A stretch of 13,305 bases of DNA, from contig CAJUSD010000057.1 in the NCBI GenBank assembly GCA_910589145.1, positions 1-13,305 of the forward strand. Direction: 5' to 3'. Of this stretch, positions 1 through 5,952 are shown in pieces. Made by a program: the position numbers and the translations under genes. The stretch comes from an uncultured Oscillospiraceae bacterium. Its GTDB lineage: Bacteria > Bacillota > Clostridia > Oscillospirales > Ruminococcaceae. Numbering within the stretch: position 1 is the first letter of the stretch; every line of letters starts with the position of its first letter. The notes beneath the pieces are model-generated. The model did no database searches and was not told where the DNA came from. It saw only the letters and a program-made list of their open reading frames with translations.

Positions 1-338
1 TGGGCCGCTCGCCCTGGCTGCACATCCCTTATATGGATGTTCCCCCTTGCTATGGTCTTATTATATACTAAGTTCTTTCAAATTGCAATACCCTTTTGTA
101 GTTTTTTTGTAATCTTTTCAGAGTTTTTTTTAACCATTTTCCCCGGATTTTCATTTTTAACCCATTTTCTGGAAATTTTAGCTTATTTTCATCTGATTTT
201 AGCTCCCATATCCTGGAAAAACCCTCTTAGAAATGTAACAAACACCAAATAAACACCAGAATGAACCTATAAAATAGGGATTTTACAATGTTTTTTCCTA
301 AATTTCCCATAATTTATCTAAAATAAACTATTTTCGAC
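1..338. other. AT-rich non-coding region with phased T-tracts, left of the integrase
   Basis: There is no convincing gene here. The first ~50 bases are GC-rich and on the minus strand contain CCAGGGCGAGCGGCCC, which resembles the CCAGGGC hairpin of the intergenic repeat at 5211-5229, so this may be the edge of another repeat copy (weak). From about 120 to 200 the plus strand carries T-tracts centred near 138, 149, 166, 177, 187 and 198. Most steps are 10-11 bp, a pattern known to bend DNA. A small inverted repeat, CCTAT-AAA-ATAGG, lies at 266-278, and a weak AAAATA/TATTTT hairpin at 320-334 follows the integrase stop. The region fits an attachment or arm region of the integrase, but that role is inferred. 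Confidence 0.45.
240..258 (+). repeat. Paired AAACACCA repeats, candidate integrase arm site (left)
   Basis: AAACACCA occurs at 240-247 and again at 251-258, an 11-bp period, which puts both copies on the same face of the helix. The same arrangement in the same orientation recurs at 1577-1595, on the other side of the integrase gene; the two 19-bp blocks agree at 16 of 19 positions. Integrases of the lambda and Tn916 type bind short direct repeats of this kind with their N-terminal arm domain, so these are candidate arm sites. Binding is inferred, not shown. Confidence 0.4.
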
Positions 339-1511
339 TTATTTCGTATGATCGCCGGAAAATAATTTTCCTAAAAGCTCCGCAGCATCCTTATCTGCTT
401 CTGAAATAGCATGAACATAACGGTTCGTCGTAGAAATCTGCATATGCCCTAACCGTGCCGCTACCGTCTTAATATTCGTTCCGTTTAATAATAGTAAGGT
501 TGCGCTGGTATGGCGCAGGGAGTGGAACTTCCTGTGGCGCAAATGGTTTTTCTGTAAAAAGTCGCTGAACCAGCGGGTTGCCCTTTGCGGCGGCATAGGG
601 CTGCCGTCTCCGCGGGTAAAAATCCAATGTCCATGGTTTTCCCCAGTCAGAAGCGATGCCTGTGCCTCCCGGTAACACAACAGCATTTCTACACAATATT
701 CAGGAACTGCAACTTGTCGGACACTTCCCTTGGTCTTTGGGGTCTTTGTGCAGACCTCTCCTCCCGGAAGCTGATAATTGCTTTTAGAAACTGTAATAAT
801 CCCTGTCTGGTAATCAATGTCGTCCCAGGTAAGGGCAAGCAGTTCCCCACGCCGGCATCCGGTCAGGATCGCCAGATGGATTAATAGCTGGTTCTGCATT
901 GGTTCCTGTTCCAAATAACGCAGCATTTCCTCAGCTTCTTCTTTTGTAAAGATATCTGTTTGCGCATCATTAGAAACAGGAAGTTCAATTCGCTCCGAAT
1001 CCGCAGGATTAGAATTTATCATTCCTAATTTATAGGCCCGTCCTAAAATAGACTGAAGCACTACGAAATATCGCCTGACAGAACTGGCGGAAAGGGAATC
1101 CACCTGTTTCCCATGGGCCCGCCCTGGGGCCTGGAGCTGTTGAACGAACATCTGCACATGAAAGGGGCGTATTTCAGACAATCGGAAATGTCCCAGCACT
1201 GGAAGAATATATTGTTGGATAATCCTTTCATATGCAGAATAAGTGACAGGGGAAAGCATTTTAGAAGCAATCTCAAGATATTGAGGGCAAAAATCGCAAA
1301 GGCGGATACGCCCCGCGTCAATGTATTCCCCATTTTTTACAGTTGCTTCAAATACAATGGCAAAACGATTGACTTCTTTTTCAATTTGACGGGACGACAT
1401 ACCCGGCACAGGACGATATGTTTTTGTTTTGCGGATCTGTTTGCGATTTGCATCATAGCCGCAGGATACCGTAATCCGATAACTGCTGCCGCGTTTTTGG
1501 ATACTTGGCAT
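339..1511 (-). CDS. Tyrosine recombinase / integrase, Tn916- and phage-type
   Basis: Site-specific recombinase that would cut and rejoin attachment sites to insert or excise a mobile element. The 390-aa length is usual for the Tn916/phage integrase group. Order of parts: a basic N-terminal segment (about 1-60) like the arm-DNA-binding domain, a core-binding helical domain (about 70-175) and the catalytic domain (about 185-375). The full active-site set is visible: Arg220 in TGCRRGE, a Lys in TPKTK (259 or 261), His330 and Arg333 in HSLRH, His356 in LGH, and nucleophile Tyr365 in NRYVH. The ATG start is supported by AGGAGG eight bases upstream. Nothing looks broken, so it may be active. No excisionase or other element gene is present; the next gene upstream is a chromosomal exonuclease. 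Its substrate sites are probably the flanking AARCACCA repeats. Confidence 0.93.
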   Translation of the reverse strand: MPSIQKRGSSYRITVSCGYDANRKQIRKTKTYRPVPGMSSRQIEKEVNRFAIVFEATVKNGEYIDAGRIRLCDFCPQYLEIASKMLSPVTYSAYERIIQQYILPVLGHFRLSEIRPFHVQMFVQQLQAPGRAHGKQVDSLSASSVRRYFVVLQSILGRAYKLGMINSNPADSERIELPVSNDAQTDIFTKEEAEEMLRYLEQEPMQNQLLIHLAILTGCRRGELLALTWDDIDYQTGIITVSKSNYQLPGGEVCTKTPKTKGSVRQVAVPEYCVEMLLCYREAQASLLTGENHGHWIFTRGDGSPMPPQRATRWFSDFLQKNHLRHRKFHSLRHTSATLLLLNGTNIKTVAARLGHMQISTTNRYVHAISEADKDAAELLGKLFSGDHTK

Positions 1512-1567
1512 ATCTCTGCCCTCCTAACTGTTCTCAATCGTCGCAAAAGCAGGTTGTTCATTTCCAA

Positions 1568-1596
1568 ATTTTACCTAAACACCATTTAAGCACCAA
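1568..1596 (-). promoter_or_regulatory. Weak candidate integrase promoter overlapping the right AARCACCA repeats
   Basis: On the minus strand TTGGTG (1596-1591) and TAAAAT (1573-1568) are separated by 17 bp. The -10 is 5/6 and the -35 only 3/6 of the sigma-A consensus. Both AARCACCA repeats fall inside this interval, one on the -35 and one in the spacer, so an integrase bound there would be expected to repress its own transcription. This is inference from position only. Confidence 0.3.
1577..1595 (+). repeat. Paired AAACACCA/AAGCACCA repeats, candidate integrase arm site (right)
   Basis: AAACACCA at 1577-1584 and AAGCACCA at 1588-1595 have the same 11-bp period and the same direction as the pair at 240-258. 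Together the two pairs bracket the integrase gene. Confidence 0.4.
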
Positions 1597-1616
1597 AGTA
1601 CAGAAAAATATCATCC

Positions 1617-1644
1617 GAAGCCTTCCCTAAAATGGGAAGGCTTC
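1617..1644. terminator. Strong hairpin, terminator-like, at the right edge of the integrase island
   Basis: GAAGCCTTCCC (1617-1627) and GGGAAGGCTTC (1634-1644) form a perfect 11-bp stem with the loop TAAAAT. On the plus strand it is followed by TTATTATA; on the minus strand the T-run is several bases away. It could stop transcription from the right before it enters the integrase, or be a plus-strand terminator left from a lost gene. The 10-bp repeat TCTTATTATA that also occurs at 56-65 overlaps its 3' foot. Confidence 0.55.
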
Positions 1645-1696
1645 TTATTATAACATGAATCCAAATCTGTATATTCATTCGCTTTGTTTGCAAAAA

Positions 1697-1844
1697 GATA
1701 CCCCCAAGCCCATCCTATACAAAAACACTGTTTCCAACACATATAAAAAAGCAGCCATAAAAACTTTATCATATGTCTTTTATGGCTGAATTTTCATATT
1801 CATTTAACAGTGATCCGTATCATACGAATAGGCTTGGGGATATC
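1697..1844. repeat. Large imperfect inverted repeat enclosing the exonuclease terminator
   Basis: The arm at 1697-1710 (GATACCCCCAAGCC) matches the reverse complement of 1831-1844 at 13 of 14 positions. About 120 bp lie between, including the terminator hairpin at 1752-1788. No target-site duplication is visible outside the arms, so there is no direct sign of transposition. It may be an extended RNA structure at the 3' end of the exonuclease transcript or an old element. Confidence 0.4.
1745..1788 (-). terminator. Rho-independent terminator of the exonuclease gene
   Basis: On the minus strand an 11-bp perfect stem, CAGCCATAAAA/TTTTATGGCTG (1788-1778 with 1762-1752), has a 15-base loop and is followed by a run of six T's (1750-1745). 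It lies about 110 bp beyond the exonuclease stop. Confidence 0.7.
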
Positions 1845-1900
1845 TTCCCGCAGATGAAAAAATCTGTATGGCTGGAAAAATGGTTTTCACTGGAATTTTC

Positions 1901-2872
1901 TTAATCGTCCTCTGTCTTAGCATTTTTCTTTAATTTCATAATTTCTATACGTTCTAATTCCTTCGCTTCCCGTACATGATACGCCTTTACAATATCTTCA
2001 TCTGCCTCCTCCGCAGTACGCAGGGCCATAAACGTTTCCCCGCCTCCCTTTAATATGCGCAGCCGCAGCAAATATGCGCCATGCTGGGGACATTCTGCTA
2101 CATAGATATATTTATCCCCGCTCTGTTTTACCCAGGAGATGGATTCTGCAATTACTTTTTTACAATTTGGACAGGAAAATTGGGCAAACTCCTTCATTAC
2201 AAATATGGTCTTCCTATTTATAATATTTTGTGCCCGAATTGTTTCCAATGGCGGGGCAACTCCCTTTACACCCAATATTAACGGGTTCACCAGCTTTTGA
2301 TAGTCCATCATACCCTGCTTTAAATCTAATCTCGCCGCTACCATTGCCGTATATCTTGCGTCATTTAACGCATCGTGAAACTGGTTCTTTTGCTGGAGAT
2401 GATAATACTCTATCACTGATGACAATCCCTTTTGGTTTGCATCCTGCCCCTCTTGGTCATTAAACATGATCTGGAGGTTATACCAGGGGTTCAGCCACTC
2501 TGTTTCCATTTTATAGAACATTAAATTCGCCGCCAGTGTTGGGATATCATCATACCCCCATGTTAAAAACGCATAGCTCCCTTCCTCTCCACACCACTTC
2601 CGAAATCTTTGCGCTATAACCGGAAATGGTAAGCCGGAATCAATATCCCGCTGCGTTAAGGAGGTTAGCTGTTCTACATGGTGATGTAATGTCCTATAAC
2701 ATTTTGGTGAGACTACCGACCGGAAAGAACTTATTACAGATTTGGATCCATTCAGCTTGACAGCCCCAAACTGTATTATTTCGCTGGTAAGGTAATTGCC
2801 ATATTCCTGATAGGAGGGGGAATCCTTGGATATGGGCTGGTTCCATTCCAAGTCCAGAACAATATAATTCAC
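1901..2872 (-). CDS. DEDDh-family 3'-5' exonuclease with C-terminal zinc-ribbon-like segment
   Basis: Predicted 3'-5' exonuclease of the DnaQ/DEDDh fold, similar in type to KapD-like proteins; its substrate, DNA or RNA, cannot be told from sequence. In GTG-start numbering the motifs are Asp7-x-Glu9 (DLEWN), a conserved Asp in WGYDD (about 108-109), and His166...Asp171 in HDALNDA. After residue 230 there is a C-x2-C (234, 237) and a C-x2-H (261, 264), which look like a four-ligand zinc site that the catalytic domain does not need. The end is charged and Lys/Glu-rich. The start chosen is GTG at 2872, nine bases after a perfect AGGAGG. The upstream in-frame TTG at 2881 directly abuts that AGGAGG and cannot be served by it. 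The gene stands alone with its own terminator. The family call is solid; the biological role is open. Confidence 0.85.
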   Translation of the reverse strand: MNYIVLDLEWNQPISKDSPSYQEYGNYLTSEIIQFGAVKLNGSKSVISSFRSVVSPKCYRTLHHHVEQLTSLTQRDIDSGLPFPVIAQRFRKWCGEEGSYAFLTWGYDDIPTLAANLMFYKMETEWLNPWYNLQIMFNDQEGQDANQKGLSSVIEYYHLQQKNQFHDALNDARYTAMVAARLDLKQGMMDYQKLVNPLILGVKGVAPPLETIRAQNIINRKTIFVMKEFAQFSCPNCKKVIAESISWVKQSGDKYIYVAECPQHGAYLLRLRILKGGGETFMALRTAEEADEDIVKAYHVREAKELERIEIMKLKKNAKTEDD

Positions 2873-3045
2873 TTTACACAACCTCCTTATTTTATAGTAT
2901 TCCTGTCTTGGCTTTTACGTTTCCTGTAGATGGGCGATCCCATCCACGAATTAGAATTCGCTGGGTTAAAAAGCCCTTATACTATCCCAAAAATGTTTTT
3001 TCAAGCCTGGGCATAGCGCTCCAAACAATGAATTTTGCTTTTGCA
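2873..3045. other. Intergenic region upstream of the exonuclease
   Basis: It holds the AGGAGG ribosome site for the GTG start of the exonuclease just left of 2890, and a perfect palindrome CGAATT-AG-AATTCG at 2947-2960. AAGCCTG (3003-3009) and CAGGCTT could pair across about 40 bases. I see no convincing sigma-A promoter; a TATAAA near 2890 is too close to the ribosome site. No gene is seen. Confidence 0.4.
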
Positions 3046-3146
3046 AGCAGGCTTTTTCATTTTTAGTATGCTGGGGAGTTTTGCGCCCTGCGGGTTCAAG
3101 TCAACAGAGCCACCAGTTCAGCAGAACTGAACTGGCAGCCGGTGAC
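3046..3146 (-). repeat. GC-rich structured intergenic repeat, copy A
   Basis: Read on the minus strand this copy contains CCAGTTCAG-5 nt-CTGAACTGG (a 9-bp perfect stem at 3113-3135), then AACCCGC followed by a GCGCAAAACTCCCC stretch and CCAGCATACTAAAAATGAAAAAGCCTGC-like sequence in blocks. The same order of blocks is seen on the plus strand at 12397-12456 (copy C) and partly at 5312-5430 (copy B). It sits between lepA and the exonuclease and has no coding potential. The function is unknown. Confidence 0.6.
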
Positions 3147-3148
3147 TT

Positions 3149-3198
3149 TTTAGGGGTGCAGCTTTGCTGCACGTAGCTTTGCTGCAAAGCCCCCTAAA
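3149..3198. terminator. Three-way-junction hairpin directly after lepA
   Basis: An outer stem, TTTAGGGG (3149-3156) with CCCCTAAA (3191-3198), encloses two inner hairpins, TGCAGC-TTT-GCTGCA (3157-3171) and GCTTTG-CTG-CAAAGC (3176-3190). It begins 10 bases after the lepA stop. On the minus strand no T-run follows, so it is not a classic intrinsic terminator for lepA; on the plus strand TTTTTT follows at 3205-3210. It may stabilise or process the lepA 3' end. The structure is visible; the role is inference. Confidence 0.45.
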
Positions 3199-3208
3199 TC
3201 CGAATTTT

Positions 3209-5020
3209 TTAATCACTATCCAATTTAAGGACAGCCATAAATGCTTCCTGTGGGACTTCAACGGAACCTAACTGGCGCATCCGTTTTTTACCTTCCTTTT
3301 GTTTCTCCAGCAATTTTTTCTTCCTAGTAATATCGCCGCCATAACACTTAGCAAGAACGTCCTTACGCATAGCCTTAACGGTTTCCCTTGCAATTACCTT
3401 CCCACCAATAGCCGCCTGAATGGGCACTTCAAAAAGCTGTCTTGGAATATGCTCCTTTAATTTTTCAGCCATTCTCCTGGCACGGGGATAAGCGTTATCA
3501 GCAAAAACAATGAAGGACAAAGCGTCTACAATCTCGCCGTTTAACAGGATATCAAGTTTCACAAGGTTGGACTTCCTATAATCGGCTAATTCATAATCAA
3601 AAGAGGCATAGCCCCTAGTCCGGGATTTCAAAGCATCAAAGAAATCATAAACAATTTCATTCAAAGGCAAATCATAATGAAGCTCCACCCGGTCTGTATC
3701 CAAATATTTAGTATCCTTATAAACACCGCGCCGCTGCTGGCAGAGATCCATCAGATTCCCTATAAATTCTACTGGAGTGAAAATACTTGCTTTTACAAAG
3801 GGTTCTCTGGCGCGGGCAATGACAGCAGGATCGGGGTAATTGGTTGGATTGTCAATAAAAACAATCTGACCATTGGTAAGGGTTAGTTCATATACGACAC
3901 TTGGGGCAGTCGTAATAAGGTCTAAATTATACTCCCGTTCCAAACGCTCCTGAATAATTTCCATATGGAGGAGACCCAAAAACCCGCATCGGAAGCCGAA
4001 GCCCAAAGCAACAGAGGTTTCAGGTTCAAAGGAAAGTGCAGCATCATTAAGCTGTAATTTCTCCAAAGCTTCCCGCAAATCGGGATACTTTGCGCCGTCT
4101 GCCGGATAGATACCGGAAAAGACCATAGGGTTGGCCTTGCGGTATCCGGGAAGAGGTTCAGCAGCCGGTCTGTCCACAGAAGTAACCGTATCGCCGACAG
4201 CTGTTTCCTTTACATTTTTGATACTGGCGGCAATATATCCAACTTCACCGGAAACCAGTTCCTGAGAAGGCGTTAAAGTTGTAGCTCCCATATATCCCAC
4301 TTCAACAACAGAGTATTCTGCACCGCTGGCCATCATGCGGATAGTATCGCCAGCTTTCAGTCTGCCTTCCATCACACGCACATAAACAATAACCCCGCGG
4401 TAACTATCATAATAGGAATCAAAAATTAATGCCCGTAAAGGGAGGTCAGGCTTGCTTTCCGGGGCAGGAATATTTTGAACAATGTCCTCTAAAACAGCTT
4501 CAATATTTATACCATTTTTTGCAGAAATACGGGGAGCATCCATAGCAGGGATGCCAATTACATCTTCCACCTCATGGCAGACACGTTCTGGGTCAGCAGA
4601 GATCAAATCAATCTTATTTATAATAGGAAGGATCTCTAAATCATGTTCCAGGGCAAGATAGGTATTGGCAAGGGTCTGCGCTTCAATTCCCTGAGAAGCA
4701 TCTACGACTAAAAGTGCACCTTCACAGGCGGCAAGCGAACGGGAGACTTCATAATTAAAGTCTACATGGCCAGGAGTGTCTATCAAATTAAAGGTATAAT
4801 CCTGTCCATTTTGCGCACGGTAATTTAATCGTACAGCGCGGGCCTTAATTGTAATGCCGCGTTCCCGTTCAATGTCCATATTATCAAGAAGTTGGTTTTC
4901 CATTTCCCGCATGGAAACTGCTTGTGTTTTTTCAAGGATTCGATCTGCAAGGGTGGATTTACCATGGTCAATATGGGCGATTATGCAAAAATTACGAACG
5001 TTTTCACAGTTATTTGGCAA
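3209..5020 (-). CDS. lepA: Elongation factor 4 (LepA), ribosome-associated GTPase
   Basis: LepA/EF-4 is a translational GTPase that binds the ribosome and is linked to back-translocation and 30S assembly or stress tolerance. The 603-aa length is normal. GTPase motifs are G1 AHIDHGKST (15-23), the G2 region RERGITIKA (about 52-60), G3 DTPGH (81-85) and G4 NKID (135-138). The EF-G-like domains follow and the LepA-specific C-terminal domain is complete to KLDSD. The start is TTG at 5020, preceded by GAGGTG with a 7-base spacer; the common N-terminal pattern NxRNFCIIAHIDHGKST fits this start. An extended -10 promoter (5078-5086) and a terminator just upstream separate it from the spoIIP unit. The spoIIP-lepA order is common in Clostridia and Bacilli relatives. 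Confidence 0.98.
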   Translation of the reverse strand: MPNNCENVRNFCIIAHIDHGKSTLADRILEKTQAVSMREMENQLLDNMDIERERGITIKARAVRLNYRAQNGQDYTFNLIDTPGHVDFNYEVSRSLAACEGALLVVDASQGIEAQTLANTYLALEHDLEILPIINKIDLISADPERVCHEVEDVIGIPAMDAPRISAKNGINIEAVLEDIVQNIPAPESKPDLPLRALIFDSYYDSYRGVIVYVRVMEGRLKAGDTIRMMASGAEYSVVEVGYMGATTLTPSQELVSGEVGYIAASIKNVKETAVGDTVTSVDRPAAEPLPGYRKANPMVFSGIYPADGAKYPDLREALEKLQLNDAALSFEPETSVALGFGFRCGFLGLLHMEIIQERLEREYNLDLITTAPSVVYELTLTNGQIVFIDNPTNYPDPAVIARAREPFVKASIFTPVEFIGNLMDLCQQRRGVYKDTKYLDTDRVELHYDLPLNEIVYDFFDALKSRTRGYASFDYELADYRKSNLVKLDILLNGEIVDALSFIVFADNAYPRARRMAEKLKEHIPRQLFEVPIQAAIGGKVIARETVKAMRKDVLAKCYGGDITRKKKLLEKQKEGKKRMRQLGSVEVPQEAFMAVLKLDSD

Positions 5021-5077
5021 AAAGATTCACCTCATTTAGAATGGAGTTTTTTGGCAGAAAAAATAATTGCTTTCCTG

Positions 5078-5107
5078 ATTATAGCATAAAAAGGGGCTGG
5101 TGCGCAA
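5078..5107 (-). promoter_or_regulatory. lepA promoter with extended -10
   Basis: On the minus strand TGCTATAAT (5086-5078) is a perfect extended -10. The -35 region is poor (TTGCGC at 5107-5102, 18-bp spacer), which extended -10 promoters tolerate. The predicted leader before the TTG start at 5020 is about 50 nt. The -10 lies just beyond the T-run of the preceding terminator, so lepA is probably transcribed independently of the sporulation unit. Confidence 0.6.
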
Positions 5108-5125
5108 TCAATGTACGCATCAGCC
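5086..5125 (-). terminator. Rho-independent terminator ending the spoIIP unit, upstream of lepA
   Basis: On the minus strand a 10-bp stem (5125-5116 with 5104-5095, GGCTGATGCG with CGCACCAGCC, one wobble pair) has an 11-base loop. It is followed by CC and then TTTTT. It lies between the small membrane-protein gene and the lepA promoter. Confidence 0.7.
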
Positions 5126-5169
5126 AAAAGAAATTTAAATTCGATAAAGCAAATTTGAGTGAGTAAGCT

Positions 5170-5480
5170 CAGATGAGTACAAGCTGGGGCGGATTAAAAA
5201 GGTTTCGGGTCCAGGGCAGACAGCCCTGGCCGCGTCCGCAGGCGCGAAATAACCCGGCGCGCTTTAAGCAAATGAAAACCTTACCTAAAAGTTCGTCAGT
5301 AATCAAAATGAAAAGCCCGCTGAAATTGCTTAGGGGGTGGGATGAAATTGGGATGGAACCAGCTTAGGGCGGGCTTTCTTCCTCTTCGTCCGAGTTCAGC
5401 TCTGCTGAACTCAACCCGCCAGAGTTGGACAGAGCTAAAAGTTTCCGCCTTGCAGCCATCCAGCAAACCAACGGTTTGCC
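5170..5480 (+). repeat. GC-rich structured intergenic repeat, copy B (longest)
   Basis: A non-coding block of about 310 bp holding three strong hairpins: CCAGGGC-AGACA-GCCCTGG (5211-5229), AAAGCCCGC...GCGGGCTTT (5312-5320 with 5369-5377) and GAGTTCAGC-TCT-GCTGAACTC (5392-5412). The 38 bp at 5321-5358, between the arms of the second hairpin, match 12486-12523 at 33 positions. TTAAGCnnATGAAAA at 5264-5278 and the GTTCAGC/GCTGAAC hairpin followed by ACCCGC are also shared with copy C. It is GC-rich compared with the flanking genes. The open frames across it are short and differ between copies, so I do not call a gene. Confidence 0.65.
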
Positions 5481-5514
5481 ATGATGGCGTACCGAAAGCC
5501 GAAAAGCATAAAAA

Positions 5515-5919
5515 TCAAATGTTTTCAATAAAATCCCTCTGCCGCTGAATTTCTTTCATCTGTAAAAATGCCTGTTCTCCTAAAGAAGCAAGCTGTTTTC
5601 CAAATCGAAGGGGAGCAGGAATCAAAGGAAATGCTTTCTGAACCCAGCCAGCCGCCTGATTAAAAACGGAAAAGTCCCATTCAGAATTCCAACCTAAAAT
5701 AGAAAGCCTGTAGGAAAGCGGCCCGGACGGTTCCAGGGAAATCACAGCATAAGAATCAATGTATTGATTTTCCGCAGCCCGCAGCCCAACCACAGACATC
5801 CCCATTAAAAAGGAAGTACATAGCAAAGCCAAGATACAGGCGTACCAAAACGAAGCATTCTTTTCCGCAGCACGGAAAGGAAAGATTGATTTAAGAACCT
5901 TCTTTTTTTTTACACGCAT
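5515..5919 (-). CDS. Unrecognised small membrane-anchored protein in the spoIIP unit
   Basis: I do not recognise this 134-aa protein. It has a very basic N-terminus (KKKK within the first seven residues), one predicted membrane helix (about 23-46), and about 85 residues predicted outside the cytoplasm with aromatic and hydrophobic patches (GWNSEWDF, WVQKAFPLIPAPL) and a charged helical end (EQAFLQMKEIQRQRDFIENI). ATG start with GGAGA eight bases upstream. It begins 33 bp after the spoIIP stop with no terminator between, and a terminator follows before lepA, so it is most likely co-transcribed with spoIIP from the sigma-E-type promoter. Topology and context suggest an envelope protein of the mother cell during engulfment; that is inference. 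The lysine-rich start, codon use and a ribosome site make it a real gene. Confidence 0.7.
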   Translation of the reverse strand: MRVKKKKVLKSIFPFRAAEKNASFWYACILALLCTSFLMGMSVVGLRAAENQYIDSYAVISLEPSGPLSYRLSILGWNSEWDFSVFNQAAGWVQKAFPLIPAPLRFGKQLASLGEQAFLQMKEIQRQRDFIENI

Positions 5920-5952
5920 TAATATAGTCTCCAGATTTTAAAAAATTCCATG

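Larger units (their letters stand above)
56..1652. mobile_element. Possible minimal or decayed integrative element around a lone tyrosine integrase
   Basis: The stretch is AT-rich compared with the first 50 bases and with the chromosomal genes to the right. It contains one complete integrase (339-1511), paired AARCACCA repeats on both sides of it (240-258 and 1577-1595), and a 10-bp direct repeat, TCTTATTATA, at 56-65 and 1643-1652 that could mark the ends. No excisionase, relaxase, phage structural gene or cargo gene is seen between these limits. The boundaries are inference: a 10-bp AT-rich repeat can occur by chance, and the real element may extend left of the window. A decayed remnant of a larger element is the main alternative. 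Confidence 0.3.

Noticed and set aside
37..252. Open frame of 71 aa, rich in Phe/Leu/Ile
   Set aside because: It comes from the T-tract-rich plus strand; no ribosome site, and the hydrophobic content is explained by the poly-T composition.
2873..2881. TTG start for the exonuclease
   Set aside because: The TTG directly abuts AGGAGG, leaving no spacer; the GTG at 2872 has the right spacing and the catalytic strand begins at once after it.
2981..2994. ACTATCCCAAAAAT resembling one end of the MITE
   Set aside because: Only 8 or so bases agree and no partner end or duplication is found nearby.
5173..5548. Plus-strand open frames across repeat B
   Set aside because: They overlap only repeat sequence, differ from the frames in copy C and have no ribosome sites.
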